The notes: a model not told the origin generated them from the letters alone. A stretch of 64,000 nucleotides of DNA from Sphingomonadaceae bacterium (GCA_024236155.1 JACKLA010000003.1:248001-312000), one strand, 5' to 3'; numbered from the stretch's first letter, positions 34,863 through 44,534 are shown. Numbers and translations: made by a program.

Positions 34863-36044
34863 TTAACACGCCAAATCTAGACGTGCGATGAAAAATCCGT
34901 CCGTACCGTCATGGTACGGGGTGAGGCGCGCTCCTTCCCCGTGCGAGCGACCGATGGGGAGGTCCAGCGCGTGTGCCGACCATTGCGGGTTCGCCTTGAG
35001 GAAGGTGTCGATCCGCTCACGCCCCTCGGCATCGAGCAGTGAACAGGTGACATAGACCATCCGCCCGCCCGGCCGCACAAGCTGCGCCGCCACTTCGAGC
35101 AGCCGCGCCTGCGTTTCGGCATAGCGGTCGACTTGCTTCGGGTCGATCCGCCAGCGTGCTTCCGGATTGCGTCGCCAAGTGCCGGTGCCTGAACACGGCG
35201 CATCGACCAGCACCGCATCGGCCTTGCCGTGGAAAGCTGCCAGCGCCTCTAACTCCTTGCCCGGATCGAGCAGCACGGTTTCGATCATCCCCGCCCCGGC
35301 CCGCTCTGCGCGCGGGGGAAGATTGCCCATCCGCCGCTTGTCGGTGTCGCTGGCGATCAGGGTGCCGCTGTTATCCATTGCGGCGGCGAGCGCTAGGGTT
35401 TTGCCCCCCGCCCCGGCGCACAGGTCAATCACGGTCTCGCCGGGCCGGGCATCGACGGCGATGCAGGCCCACTGGCTGCCGTGATCCTGCACCTCGATCA
35501 GACCATCGCGATAGGCCGGCCATTGCTCGGCCTGCGTCCCCGTCGGGAAACGTAGGGCATTGGGTGCAAGCAGCGGCTCGCCCGTTTCCGGCAGGCCCAT
35601 ATCCTCTCGCGATGCCTTGAGCGTGTTGACCCGCAGGTCGAGTGGCGCACGTTCGAGCAACGCCAGTGCTTCGTCGCCCGCTATGCAGGACGCGGAGAGC
35701 CTTTCGACCAGCCAGTCCGGTGCTATGCCGCCCGGCGCAACGGGCTCATCCGCGCCGATCGCTGCTGGCCCGTAGTTCGAGCCATCGAACAAGGCCCGCA
35801 GTGCCTCGTCCCGCTCTGCATGGCGCAACATTGCCGCGCGGCCGGAGACCGGCAGCGGCCCGCAATCGCGGATCGCACCGTAAACCAGCTCACGGATTGC
35901 GCGGCGATCCTTCGATCCGGCGAAACGGTGGCTGCGGAACCACTCGGCAAGGATACGATCGGCAGGCGCGCCATTGCTGCGCGCAGCCTCGATCACGCTG
36001 TCGAGAATCTCGATTGCCGACTGGACGCGAGCTGCGGGGGTCAC
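34863..36044 (-). CDS. rsmB: RsmB family rRNA/tRNA m5C methyltransferase
   Basis: 393 aa. The SAM site VIDLCAGAGGKTLALAAAMD, the catalytic motif DAPCSGTGTWRRNPE and the second cysteine in MVYVTCSLLDAEG are those of Nol1/Nop2/Sun RNA cytosine-5 methyltransferases. An N-terminal NusB-like helical domain is suggested by residues 1-130 but is shorter than in E. coli RsmB, so the assignment to 16S rRNA m5C967 is likely rather than certain. It lies 18 bases downstream of guaB and is probably co-transcribed. Confidence 0.88.
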   Translation of the reverse strand: MTPAARVQSAIEILDSVIEAARSNGAPADRILAEWFRSHRFAGSKDRRAIRELVYGAIRDCGPLPVSGRAAMLRHAERDEALRALFDGSNYGPAAIGADEPVAPGGIAPDWLVERLSASCIAGDEALALLERAPLDLRVNTLKASREDMGLPETGEPLLAPNALRFPTGTQAEQWPAYRDGLIEVQDHGSQWACIAVDARPGETVIDLCAGAGGKTLALAAAMDNSGTLIASDTDKRRMGNLPPRAERAGAGMIETVLLDPGKELEALAAFHGKADAVLVDAPCSGTGTWRRNPEARWRIDPKQVDRYAETQARLLEVAAQLVRPGGRMVYVTCSLLDAEGRERIDTFLKANPQWSAHALDLPIGRSHGEGARLTPYHDGTDGFFIARLDLAC

Positions 36045-36062
36045 TGCCCTCCTCCTGCCGGA

Positions 36063-37526
36063 TCAGCGCGTCGGATAGTTCGGTGCCTCGCGGGTGATCG
36101 CAACATCGTGGACATGGCTTTCGCTCAGGCCCGCATTGGTGATGCGAACAAATTGCGCGCGCTGCTGAAGGTCCTCGATCGTGGCGCTCCCGGTGTAACC
36201 CATCGCCGCCTTGATCCCGCCGACCAGCTGGTGGACGACATCGGCAGCCGGTCCCTTGAACGGCACCTGCCCTTCGATCCCTTCGGGCACCAGCTTGAGC
36301 GCCGAAACGTCGGCCTGGAAATAGCGGTCGGCACTGCCGCGCGCCATTGCGCCAACGCTGCCCATCCCGCGATAGCTCTTGTAGCTGCGGCCTTGATAGA
36401 GGAACGTCTCGCCTGGGCTTTCGGCCGTACCAGCCAGCATCGAGCCGACCATGATGGTCGAAGCACCGGCGGCAAGCGCCTTGGCCGCGTCACCCGAGGT
36501 GCGCAGGCCGCCATCGGCGATGATCGGCACGTTCGACTTGGCGGCTTCCTCTGCGCTTTCCATGATCGCCGTCAGCTGCGGCACGCCGACACCGGCGACC
36601 ACGCGGGTGGTGCAGATCGAACCGGGCCCGATGCCAACCTTTACCGCATCCGCCCCTGCATCGATCAGCGCACGGGTCGCCTCTGCCGTCGCGACATTGC
36701 CGGCAACGATCTGGACCGAATTGCTCAGCGTCTTTGCGCGCTCGACGGCGCGGGCGACATCCTTGTTGTGGCCATGCGCGGTATCGATGATCACCACATC
36801 GACCTCGGCATCGATCAGCGCCTCGGTGCGGGCGAAGCCCTTGTCACCCACAGTAGTCGCAGCGGCGACCCGCAGGCGGCCGGCATGGTCCTTGGTGGCA
36901 TCAGGATAAGTGACGGCCTTTTCGATGTCCTTCACCGTGATCAGGCCGATGCATTTGTAATCGTCATCGACCACCAGCAGCTTCTCGATCCGGCGCTGGT
37001 GGAGCATCCGCCGCGCTTCCTCCTGCCCGGTGCCGAGCGGCACCACGGCGAGGTTCTCGGTCGTCATCAGCTCGCGCACGGGCTGCGCGGGATTTTCGGC
37101 AAAGCGCACGTCGCGATTGGTCAATATGCCCACCAGCTTGCCGCTGGCATCGGTCACCGGGATGCCGCTGATACGGTTCTGGGTCATTACTGCCTGCGCA
37201 TCGCCCAGCGTGGCATCGGGCGAGATGGTGATCGGATTGACCACCATACCGCTTTCATAGCGTTTCACCGCGCGGACGGCGGCGCATTGCTCGTCGATGT
37301 CGAGATTGCGGTGCAACACGCCGATCCCGCCCATCTGTGCCATGACGATAGCCATGTCAGCCTCTGTCACAGTGTCCATCGCAGCGGACAGGATCGGGAT
37401 GTTGAGCCCGATCTCACGCGTCAGGCGAGTAGCGGTGTTGGCCATCGATGGCAGGATGTCGCTCTCGGCAGGACGCATGAGAACGTCGTCGAAAGTCAGG
37501 CCGAGGGGGATGTCTTTAATGGGCAC
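36063..37526 (-). CDS. guaB: Inosine-5'-monophosphate dehydrogenase
   Basis: 487 aa. GuaB oxidises IMP to XMP with NAD, the committed step to guanine nucleotides. The N-terminal LTFDDVLMRPAES is typical; two CBS domains span about 96-205. The catalytic loop GIGPGSICTTRVV contains Cys305, and the flap has YRGMGSVGAM. The ATG at 37526 (MPIKDIPLGL) is a normal start. An rsmB-like gene follows closely. Together with purF in this window it covers the two ends of purine synthesis. Confidence 0.97.
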   Translation of the reverse strand: MPIKDIPLGLTFDDVLMRPAESDILPSMANTATRLTREIGLNIPILSAAMDTVTEADMAIVMAQMGGIGVLHRNLDIDEQCAAVRAVKRYESGMVVNPITISPDATLGDAQAVMTQNRISGIPVTDASGKLVGILTNRDVRFAENPAQPVRELMTTENLAVVPLGTGQEEARRMLHQRRIEKLLVVDDDYKCIGLITVKDIEKAVTYPDATKDHAGRLRVAAATTVGDKGFARTEALIDAEVDVVIIDTAHGHNKDVARAVERAKTLSNSVQIVAGNVATAEATRALIDAGADAVKVGIGPGSICTTRVVAGVGVPQLTAIMESAEEAAKSNVPIIADGGLRTSGDAAKALAAGASTIMVGSMLAGTAESPGETFLYQGRSYKSYRGMGSVGAMARGSADRYFQADVSALKLVPEGIEGQVPFKGPAADVVHQLVGGIKAAMGYTGSATIEDLQQRAQFVRITNAGLSESHVHDVAITREAPNYPTR

Positions 37527-37645
37527 GAGGCGTCTTTCGTATCGAGCGGTGTCGGGAAGAATCGTGCGCCGCCCCTTAACCGGAACCGTGCCGCAGGGCT
37601 AGCCCGCCTGTCCGAAACCCGCCGATTTTTCTGGCACGCAGCCTG
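37527..37645. other. Intergenic gap upstream of guaB
   Basis: About 120 bases between the M28 peptidase stop and guaB start, both on minus. It contains the short palindrome GCAGGGCTAGCCCGC near 37593-37607, possibly a hairpin ending the peptidase transcript, and presumably the guaB promoter. No gene seen. Confidence 0.35.
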
Positions 37646-39106
37646 TCAGTCGTCGCCGGGACGATAACTCGCCTCATTGCCGAAGAAATGCAGCAGTGCG
37701 ACGTGGAGCAATATGTCCTCCGTCGCGCCGCCGAGTTCGAGGTCTTCGCGCCATTCATCGCTCGCCCGGTGATAGTGGCTCGACATAAAGCCACCGAACG
37801 CCGCTTCATCGCCCATTGCCGTGCCAACCAGAACCGCCGGAACATCGCGCGAGAGCAGCGCCCAGCCATCCTGCCGGGCGACGAACTCCTGATGCTCTTC
37901 GCGAATATCGAGCTTGCGCCCAAGCGATTCCGCAACTTCGCGGATGCCGTGGTCGAGCGGGGTCCGCCCATCGCCGATAACCGTAATCGGCGCGCCGCGC
38001 GGGGAAATCGCCATGGTGTCCATGTTGAATGCAGCAACCACTGTCGGCAGCGGGAAAGGCGGATCTTCGGCAAAAGCTTCCGCACCGAGCAATCCCAGTT
38101 CCTCTGCCGTGGTGCCGATCACGTAAAGATCGCGGTCGAGCGGTCCTTCGGCGGCAATCCTGCGCGCGGTTTCGAGCATCACGCCCACACCGCTGGCATT
38201 GTCGACCGCGCCGTTGCACAGCCGATCCTCGTCGCCTTCCTTTCCGCAAGTGCCGAGATGATCCCAGTGCGCGAGCATCATCACCGTGCCGCTGCCCTTG
38301 ACCCTGCCGTGCAGGACACCGATGACGTTCGCGCTCTCTACCGTTTCCTTGTCCTGGTCGACGGTCAGCTTTGCCCTGGCATCGAGCACGACCGGGCCTT
38401 CCGCCTCAGCGGCGCGTTCGCCCAACTGTTGATCGGTGACATGGAGCGTATCGAGTAGCCGGGCAGTGAAGCCGGGTGCGAAGAGTGCAAAAGCCGTTGT
38501 CTCCGTCTCCTCGGAGGCCAGCCCATAGCGCCCGCGCCGGAAGTTGCGGGCAAGGCGATCGAAGCGGTCCTGGTCATCGAACAGGGTGACGATTGCAGCC
38601 GGTTCGGCATCGAGCAGGTCATCGGCCAGTTGCTGCACATCGTCCGCGCGCACCAGCACCACCTGGCCTGCAAGCGATCCCTCGTGCAATCCCTCGCCCG
38701 AACCAACGAACACTACACCGGAATCGGGAACCAGCATGCCGTCTGCACGCAGGCGAACGATCAATCCGTCACCCTCGAACCTGGCGGGTTTTCCCTTGCC
38801 GGTAATGACGAGGCTGGAACTCGACGGACTGAAGCGTTCGATACCGACTTTCTGGAACCAGCTCCCGTCGGCCGCCCCTGCTTCGTAGCCATAACCCGCC
38901 AGCGTATCGGCAACATATTTCTCGGTCAGCTGGCCGCCTTCGGTGCCCGGCATGCGCCCGCCATATTCGGGCGATGCGAGTGTGCGGATATGGCCATCGA
39001 GCGCGACGCGCACTGCTTCGAATTCCGCCCTCTGCGATGGCACGGTTGCGCAGCCGGCAAGCAGCGCTGCCGCCATCAAGGCGAAACCTGTCCGCAACCC
39101 TGCCAT
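37646..39106 (-). CDS. M28 family zinc aminopeptidase, lipoprotein
   Basis: 486 aa. A lipoprotein signal ends in LLAGC (Cys19), so it is probably anchored in the cell envelope. A protease-associated insert spans about 110-230. Metal and catalytic residues of M28 peptidases are in order: H in LAHWDHLG, D in GAVDNASGVG, E-E in AEELGLLG, D in FNMDTMAI and H in SSHYHRASDEW. It trims peptides outside the cytoplasm; substrate unknown. It is followed upstream on the same strand by a hydroxybutyrate dehydrogenase gene. Confidence 0.92.
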   Translation of the reverse strand: MAGLRTGFALMAAALLAGCATVPSQRAEFEAVRVALDGHIRTLASPEYGGRMPGTEGGQLTEKYVADTLAGYGYEAGAADGSWFQKVGIERFSPSSSSLVITGKGKPARFEGDGLIVRLRADGMLVPDSGVVFVGSGEGLHEGSLAGQVVLVRADDVQQLADDLLDAEPAAIVTLFDDQDRFDRLARNFRRGRYGLASEETETTAFALFAPGFTARLLDTLHVTDQQLGERAAEAEGPVVLDARAKLTVDQDKETVESANVIGVLHGRVKGSGTVMMLAHWDHLGTCGKEGDEDRLCNGAVDNASGVGVMLETARRIAAEGPLDRDLYVIGTTAEELGLLGAEAFAEDPPFPLPTVVAAFNMDTMAISPRGAPITVIGDGRTPLDHGIREVAESLGRKLDIREEHQEFVARQDGWALLSRDVPAVLVGTAMGDEAAFGGFMSSHYHRASDEWREDLELGGATEDILLHVALLHFFGNEASYRPGDD

Positions 39107-39149
39107 GCCCCGCTTGCTCCCCTGCTATCAGGCCTGTCGCCTGCTTGAT

Positions 39150-39905
39150 TTACTCGGCAGTCCAGCCGCCGTCGATACTCCAGTTCGCCCCGGTGACATT
39201 GCCTGCCTCTTCGCGGCAGAGGAACGCAGCGAGCGCGCCGATCTCTTCCGGCTGGACGAATTTCTTGGTCGGCGTCTTTGCCAGCAGGACATCGTTGATA
39301 ACCTGCTCGCGCGTCATGTTACGCGCCTTCATCGTGTCGGGAATCTGGTTTTCGACCAACGGCGTCCAGACATAGCCGGGGCTGATGCAGTTCGCGGTGA
39401 CCCCCGTCTGTGCCAGTTCGAGCGCAATGGTCTTGGTGAAACCATCGATCCCGTGCTTGCTGGCGTTATAGGCGCTCTTGAACGGCGAAGCAGTCTTCGA
39501 ATGGGCGCTGGCGGTGTTGATGATCCGGCCCCAGCCCTTTTCCTTCATTTGAGGCACTGCGAGCCGGACGGTGTGGAACGCTGCGGCAAGATTGAGCGAA
39601 ATGATCGCCAGCCACTTGTCGACCGGGAATTCATCGACCGGCGCGACATGCTGCATCCCGGCATTGTTGACGAGGATATCGACCGGTCCGGCCTCCGCCA
39701 TCAGTGCCTCGCAGCCCTCCTGCGTCATCAGGTCCGCATTGATGTGGCTGGCCGACAGTTCCTCTGTCAGCTTGGCAATCTCACCTGCATCGCCGAAGCC
39801 ATTGAGCACGACCTCTGCCCCTTCTGCCGCCAGGGCGCGGGCAACCGCCAGTCCGATGCCCGAGGTCGAGCCTGTGATGAGTGCGCGCTTGCCGGAAAGG
39901 AACAT
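39150..39905 (-). CDS. 3-hydroxybutyrate dehydrogenase
   Basis: 251 aa SDR enzyme. TGSTSGIG near residue 11, NNAGMQHVAPVDEFP, the catalytic Ser in INTASAHSKTASPFKSAY, YNASKHGIDGFTK, and the typical C-terminal NVTGANWSIDGGWTAE closely match bacterial D-3-hydroxybutyrate dehydrogenases, which oxidise 3-hydroxybutyrate to acetoacetate with NAD, for example from PHB breakdown. ATG at 39905 has GGAG about nine bases upstream. A longer frame to 40424 lies antisense to the metallopeptidase gene and is rejected. Confidence 0.92.
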   Translation of the reverse strand: MFLSGKRALITGSTSGIGLAVARALAAEGAEVVLNGFGDAGEIAKLTEELSASHINADLMTQEGCEALMAEAGPVDILVNNAGMQHVAPVDEFPVDKWLAIISLNLAAAFHTVRLAVPQMKEKGWGRIINTASAHSKTASPFKSAYNASKHGIDGFTKTIALELAQTGVTANCISPGYVWTPLVENQIPDTMKARNMTREQVINDVLLAKTPTKKFVQPEEIGALAAFLCREEAGNVTGANWSIDGGWTAE

Positions 39906-40032
39906 CGTAAACTCCGTGGATGGGGGTCGAAAATGGGATTGAATCGGAACGGGCTTTGCGAAAACGCGTTTTTGCGGGCATCGTGCATAGTGTCCAGCGA
40001 TTCCGCCGGAAAACCTGAATTGGGGAAGCAAC

Positions 40033-40896
40033 ATGCGGCTCAACCGCTTCGATCCGAACAATATCCGCGTTGGCACGACCGGGGGCAGTCGCGGCTTCCC
40101 CGGCGGCGGTGGCGGCAAGGCCGGATGCGGCACACTGGTGATCGTGCTGATCGCGGCGCTGGTTTTCGGGGTCGACCCGGCCCAGATGCTGGGCAGCGGC
40201 GATTCGCAAGTGGCGCCACAAACCCAGCAACAGGGTGACCAGTCGGCCGAGGCGCTGTGCAGTTCGAACCAGTATGCGCTCGAAACCTGCAACGCGCTGT
40301 CATCGCTCAATGAAACGTGGGAGCCGATCTTCAAGCAGGCTGGCGTAAGGTTCCAGGACCCTGTGCTCAAATTCCCGACCGCGCGCAATTTCAACACCGG
40401 CTGCGGTAGCGGATCGGTTGGCATGGGGCCGTTCTACTGCCCGGGCGACCAGACGATCTATATCGACACGAATTTCTACGACCAGCTGGCGCAAATGTCC
40501 GGCAAGGGCGGTGATTTTGCGCGCTACTATGTGATTGCGCATGAGTATGGGCATCACATCCAGTACCTGACCGGCGTGGCCGGGCAAATCCGCAGCCTGC
40601 AACAGCGCAATCCGCGCCAGTCGAACCAGTTGCAGGTGCTGATGGAACTGCAGGCCGATTGCTATGCCGGTGTCTGGGCCGGCAAGAACCGCAACCTGAT
40701 CGAAGCCGGTGACCTTGAGGAAGGCCTGCGCGCCGCCAGCGCCATCGGTGACGATACGTTGCAGCGCAATGCCGGTCAGCGGGTCAATCCGGAAGGCTTT
40801 ACCCACGGGACCAGCCAGCAACGCATGCAGGCACTCAAGCTGGGGCTTGAGTCGAGTGACGACACGCAATGCGACCGGATCGTCGAGGTCGGCTAG
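40033..40896 (+). CDS. Neutral zinc metallopeptidase, YpfJ family
   Basis: 287 aa. A glycine-rich cytoplasmic N-terminus (GGSRGFPGGGGGKAG) is followed by one TM (about 35-50) and an extracytoplasmic domain with the zincin motif HEYGHHIQYLTG near residue 174 and LQADCYAGVWAG downstream for the third ligand. This is the YpfJ/KPN_02809 family of membrane-anchored putative metalloproteases, with no established substrate. The start ATG at 40033 is conventional (MRLNRFDPNNIRVG). Its transcript appears to end at the bidirectional terminator at 40921-40954. Confidence 0.92.
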   Translation: MRLNRFDPNNIRVGTTGGSRGFPGGGGGKAGCGTLVIVLIAALVFGVDPAQMLGSGDSQVAPQTQQQGDQSAEALCSSNQYALETCNALSSLNETWEPIFKQAGVRFQDPVLKFPTARNFNTGCGSGSVGMGPFYCPGDQTIYIDTNFYDQLAQMSGKGGDFARYYVIAHEYGHHIQYLTGVAGQIRSLQQRNPRQSNQLQVLMELQADCYAGVWAGKNRNLIEAGDLEEGLRAASAIGDDTLQRNAGQRVNPEGFTHGTSQQRMQALKLGLESSDDTQCDRIVEVG

Positions 40897-40920
40897 ACAA
40901 TCCTAAAAACAAAAAAAATG

Positions 40921-40954
40921 GGGCGGAAGGCGCAGTGCCTCCCGCCCTTTTTTT
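40921..40954. terminator. Bidirectional Rho-independent terminator
   Basis: Stem GGGCGGAAGGC (40921-40931) pairs with GCCTCCCGCCC (40937-40947) with one mismatch, loop of five bases, followed by seven T (40948-40954). An A-rich tract (AAAAACAAAAAAAAT) precedes the stem, so it also has a T-run on the minus strand. It serves the convergent metallopeptidase and creD genes. Confidence 0.9.
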
Positions 40955-40969
40955 GCATGGGTCGACCGA

Positions 40970-42376
40970 TCAGGCAGCCGGTAGCGCTTCAGCCCCTTCA
41001 TCCTGCCGCAGCGACCATTCGACATTGCGGGTGGCATACATCACCGCAGCCAGCGCGACGAACAGCAGCACCGATCCGATCATCAGCGACCATGCCTCGA
41101 GGCTGAGCAGGATGTAGAGCGTGGCGTACAGCCCCGCCAGCATCCCGCCGATCATTCCTGCACGCCTCCATCCGCCAAGGATTGCCGCGCTATAAGCGGT
41201 CAGCAGGCCGATAATCGCGCCGCTGGCGATGATATAGGCAAGCGCAAAGCCGACCACTTCGGCAAAGGCGAGCAGCATGACGAAGAACAGCACCAGTCCA
41301 ACCCCGGTCAGCAAATATTCTGCCGAGGCCACCCGCGCACCGCCGACCACGTCGAACATGAGGTAAGCGAGGAAGGTGAAGCCGATGAACAGGAAACCGT
41401 ATTTCACCGAACGATCGACCTGGCTGTAGAGATCGACCGGTTCGACCAGCCTGATCGCAGCGACATCGCTGGTGTCGGCGACCGGCGGCGTTTCATAAGC
41501 CATGCGGTCGGGCGTGAAATCGGCCGAGAGCGGCGGCGGCGGGCCCTGCTCTTCCAGCGTCACCAGCGCCTCGCCCAAGGCAAGGTTGGTGATCCCGGAA
41601 TAGGTCGCCTTGAAGCCATCAGCGGTCACCTGCTTGCTTTCGTTTTCCGGCAGGAAGCTGCCGACGAAGCTAGGGTGCTGCCACGGCGAGCTGACGGTCC
41701 ATTCGGTTTCGCCGCCGCGCGGCACCAGCGCGAAGCTCTTGCTGCCGCGCAGGCCATAGGTCCAGTCGACCTTGAGTTCAGCCGCGCCACCCCACTTGAC
41801 CGGGGTCGAGAAGCCCGCCCCGCCCGTGCTGCGCGGGCCGTTGCCGGGCTGGAGCACCTGCTTTTCGCCTTCGACCTTGACCGATGTCCCGTCGGTCAAC
41901 CCGCGCGGGTCGGCAATGCCGAAGCGCAGCTCTGCCTGGTCGAGCAGCAGCGCGCCGCGCTCGACATCGAAGCGGGAAAGATCGTCCGGCAAGGCAAAGC
42001 TGGCCGTCCCGGTGGTTTCGGAATCGTAGATCACCGAGCGATAGATCGAATATTCCTTGTAGTCGGGCGTCAACTCGGTTGCGATCGACTGGTGCGACGG
42101 CGAAAGGAACAGCTCCTGCCGCGTCGTCACTGTGCGGCTGCGCGCCTTGCCGTCGACCGTCTCGGTTTCGGTCGAGGTGCCGTTGAACGGGATCACCAGC
42201 ACCGGCCCGGCAATAGTCTGCTCCCCGCCCCATCCGGCGGTGATCGCATCCTGCGCAACCTCCGACTGGCTCTGCCGGTCACCGACCAACGCATAAACCA
42301 TGACGAGGGGCACCAGCAGCACAAAGCCGATGATGCAGACGAAAAGAAGCTTCAGCCCCGGGCTGCGCTGGGTCAT
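40970..42376 (-). CDS. creD: Inner membrane protein CreD-like
   Basis: 468 aa. One N-terminal TM (KLLFVCIIGFVLLVPLVMVY), a large periplasmic domain (about 35-300), then five to six TMs ending near residue 455. Blocks DRQSQSEVAQDAITAGWGGEQTIAGP and the C-terminal SAEYLLTGVGLVLFFVMLLAFAE match CreD, a cell-envelope protein controlled by CreBC in enterobacteria and linked there to colicin tolerance; its molecular role is unclear. No creBC genes are visible here. Confidence 0.92.
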   Translation of the reverse strand: MTQRSPGLKLLFVCIIGFVLLVPLVMVYALVGDRQSQSEVAQDAITAGWGGEQTIAGPVLVIPFNGTSTETETVDGKARSRTVTTRQELFLSPSHQSIATELTPDYKEYSIYRSVIYDSETTGTASFALPDDLSRFDVERGALLLDQAELRFGIADPRGLTDGTSVKVEGEKQVLQPGNGPRSTGGAGFSTPVKWGGAAELKVDWTYGLRGSKSFALVPRGGETEWTVSSPWQHPSFVGSFLPENESKQVTADGFKATYSGITNLALGEALVTLEEQGPPPPLSADFTPDRMAYETPPVADTSDVAAIRLVEPVDLYSQVDRSVKYGFLFIGFTFLAYLMFDVVGGARVASAEYLLTGVGLVLFFVMLLAFAEVVGFALAYIIASGAIIGLLTAYSAAILGGWRRAGMIGGMLAGLYATLYILLSLEAWSLMIGSVLLFVALAAVMYATRNVEWSLRQDEGAEALPAA

Positions 42377-42561
42377 GTCAGTCCTCCACTACTGCGACGA
42401 AGCGTGCAATACGAGCGACGAATGAACGCCCTGTGAATTTAGAGAAATAGCCCTGCCCACGCCATGCCATGGGTTGGGCAGGCCGCACCGCCAAACGAAA
42501 AAGGGCGAGGAAGCCACCGCTTCCCCGCCCTCTGCCGGAACCCTTGCCTCGGGAAAAGCGA
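42377..42561. other. Gap between creD and the M56 gene
   Basis: 185 bases with no gene. It contains the terminator at 42496-42531 and a second inverted repeat, CCTGCCCACGCCATG (~42453) against CATGGGTTGGGCAGG (~42468), which would fall in the creD leader on the minus strand. Confidence 0.5.
42496..42531 (-). terminator. Rho-independent terminator of the M56/BlaI operon
   Basis: On the minus strand, 31 bases after the M56 stop, AGGGCGGGGAAGC (42531-42519) pairs with GCTTCCTCGCCCT (42514-42502) across a four-base loop with one mismatch, followed by TTTTTC. A convincing intrinsic terminator. Confidence 0.85.
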
Positions 42562-44148
42562 TCAGTTCCGGGATTTCCAGGCCGCGATTTTCTCGTCGAG
42601 CGCCTTGAGCACCTCGGCGCGCATTTGGGCGTCCATCTCGGTGTTCTTGGCGATTTCCGCACGGGCTTCCTTCAGACCGGCAATCGCGCTCGCCCTGACT
42701 TCGCTGGTGCACAGGCGGGTGACGGTTTCGCCATCCTCGCTGCGCCATTCCGCGCCCTTGTCACCGCCGCGACATTCGACGCTGACCTTGGTCAACCCGC
42801 CCTTGCCGTCTTTCATCTCCATCATGGCAACGCGAACGTCCTTCATCGCCGAGTCGATTTCGACGTCGGCTTCGGCCAGGCTTTCGCGAATTTCGGCCAT
42901 CATTTCGGCACGCTCTTCGGCGGTCAGCTTGCTCTTCGGATCATGGATCACGACCTTGCGCTCGACATGCTTGGTGCCGCGATGCTCACCATCATCGCCT
43001 TCTTCGTCGTTGCGAAGGACAATAACGTGGCGTTCGACGCGCACCTCATTGCCATCCTCGTCGGTGGTCACCTCGACATCGACCTCAGGCGCTGCCTGAA
43101 GCGATATGGGCAATACGGGTGCCGGCGGGGCAGGCGGGGCAGGAACTGCAGCGACAACTGCAGGTGCGGCAGGCGCTTCGGGCGCAGCAGCGGCATAGGT
43201 GATGGTCGCGGTCAGTGGCAGGGCCAGCAGGCCAGCGGCCATCAGGGCGCGACCGGCATTGCGGCGACGCGGGGAAATATCGGACATCGTCAAGCTCCTC
43301 AGACGGTGGATTATCGATTTGTCGCCCAGCACCGGGCAGGCCATCGGCGCGGCCAGGGCGACATGCGGGCCGGTCGCGAAACCGGCGATAACGGAAGCAT
43401 AGGCTCCACGGGTCTCAGTCCCCCGCGCGGCGATGACCCGGGCATCGCAGGCGGCCTCCTGATCGCGCCGCATTGCGCGCCAGCCAGCCCAGCCCAGCGG
43501 GTTGAACCAGTGCATGGCGAACAGCGGCTGGACGAGGAAATTGGCGAGCAGGTCATGCGCGCGGTGATGCGCCAGCTCATGTTCCAGCGCGAGTTCGCGC
43601 GTGTCGCGTGCAGTCAGCGCCATGAAGCCGATCGGCAGCGCGATAACCTTGTCGCGCACCCCGAAAGCGATCGGCGCGGTGGTGGCGGGCGTTTCCACCA
43701 GCCGCACCTTGCCAGCCTCACCCATCGGTCGCGCTTCGGCGAGCAATTCGCGACGCATCTCGAAATATTGCTGGAACCGGCGATAGAGGAACACCGCCAT
43801 GCCGAGCGCCCATGCGCCGAGAGCAAGGGCGATCCAGTCGAAAGGCTGCTCCGCAGCAATCGGCGTCGCCGCAATCTCGCCCGTAGTGGTGTAGACAAAG
43901 GTCGTCATCTCTGCCGCCTCGCCCATCTCGTCGGCGGGTGGCGCGGCGTTCATCCATGACGGCAATACCAGCGGCGGCATGAGCAGCCGCAGCATCGGCA
44001 ACAGCCACAGCGCATAGGCCGCCTGCGGGCCGAGCCAGCGGCTGACCGGGCGGCGCAGCACCAGCACCAGTGCGATCAGCGCGCCGGTCCATACCAGCGT
44101 TTCCAGCAGGAATGCCTGCCCGGCACCCTCCCCCCACAGCGCGCTCAC
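42562..44148 (-). CDS. M56 family (BlaR1-like) membrane metallopeptidase
   Basis: 528 aa from a GTG at 44148, which overlaps the repressor stop as GTGA. Several TMs lie in residues 11-125 and the zinc motif H190-E-L-A-H194 (ALEHELAHHRAHD) is followed by QEAACDARV, as in BlaR1/MecR1. After a late TM near residue 315 the C-terminal ~200 residues are charged and helical (KLTAEERAEMMAEIRESLAE), not the penicillin-binding sensor of true BlaR1. The coupled BlaI-type repressor is the expected cleavage target. The signal it senses is unknown. Confidence 0.9.
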   Translation of the reverse strand: MSALWGEGAGQAFLLETLVWTGALIALVLVLRRPVSRWLGPQAAYALWLLPMLRLLMPPLVLPSWMNAAPPADEMGEAAEMTTFVYTTTGEIAATPIAAEQPFDWIALALGAWALGMAVFLYRRFQQYFEMRRELLAEARPMGEAGKVRLVETPATTAPIAFGVRDKVIALPIGFMALTARDTRELALEHELAHHRAHDLLANFLVQPLFAMHWFNPLGWAGWRAMRRDQEAACDARVIAARGTETRGAYASVIAGFATGPHVALAAPMACPVLGDKSIIHRLRSLTMSDISPRRRNAGRALMAAGLLALPLTATITYAAAAPEAPAAPAVVAAVPAPPAPPAPVLPISLQAAPEVDVEVTTDEDGNEVRVERHVIVLRNDEEGDDGEHRGTKHVERKVVIHDPKSKLTAEERAEMMAEIRESLAEADVEIDSAMKDVRVAMMEMKDGKGGLTKVSVECRGGDKGAEWRSEDGETVTRLCTSEVRASAIAGLKEARAEIAKNTEMDAQMRAEVLKALDEKIAAWKSRN

Positions 44149-44534
44149 TTGCGCAGCTCCCGCAGGAGGGCTTCCATCTCGTCGATGTCTTTTTCGGTCA
44201 GCGCTTCGCGTTCTGCCAGATGGGCAAACAGCGGAGCGGCGCGGCCACCGAACAGGCGGTCGACCAGGCGGCGCGATTCGGTGCCGATATAGTCGGCTTT
44301 TTGCAGGACCGGCGTATAGAGGAAACGGCGACCGTCGGGCTCGGTGGCGACGGCGTTCTTGGCAACGAGGCGGCTGAGCAGTGTCTTGACGGTCGGCATC
44401 GACCAGTCGCGTTGCTCGCAAACCGCGTCGCACACTTCGGCAGCAGTAAGCGGGCTGCGATCCCACAGAACCTCCATCACCGCGTGTTCGGCTTCGCTTA
44501 TTCGTTCAGGCTTGCTGTCTTCACCGGATGCCAC
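44145..44534 (-). CDS. BlaI/MecI/CopY family transcriptional repressor
   Basis: 129 aa winged-helix protein: ISEAEHAVMEVLWDRSPLTAAEV, then SMPTVKTLLSRLVAKNAV (recognition helix) and GRRFLYTPVL, with a C-terminal dimerisation and cleavage helix. A GTG at 44534 is chosen because GAGAGGGAGG ends seven bases before it; an ATG at 44594 lacks a site, and the sequence between holds two operator-like repeats that belong in a promoter, not in codons. The stop is coupled to the M56 protease gene. It probably represses its own operon and is inactivated by the protease. Confidence 0.9.
   Translation of the reverse strand: MASGEDSKPERISEAEHAVMEVLWDRSPLTAAEVCDAVCEQRDWSMPTVKTLLSRLVAKNAVATEPDGRRFLYTPVLQKADYIGTESRRLVDRLFGGRAAPLFAHLAEREALTEKDIDEMEALLRELRK

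Noticed and set aside
35820..37667. 615-codon plus-strand frame antisense to rsmB and guaB
   Set aside because: Histidine- and arginine-rich composition typical of shadow frames; guaB is unambiguous.
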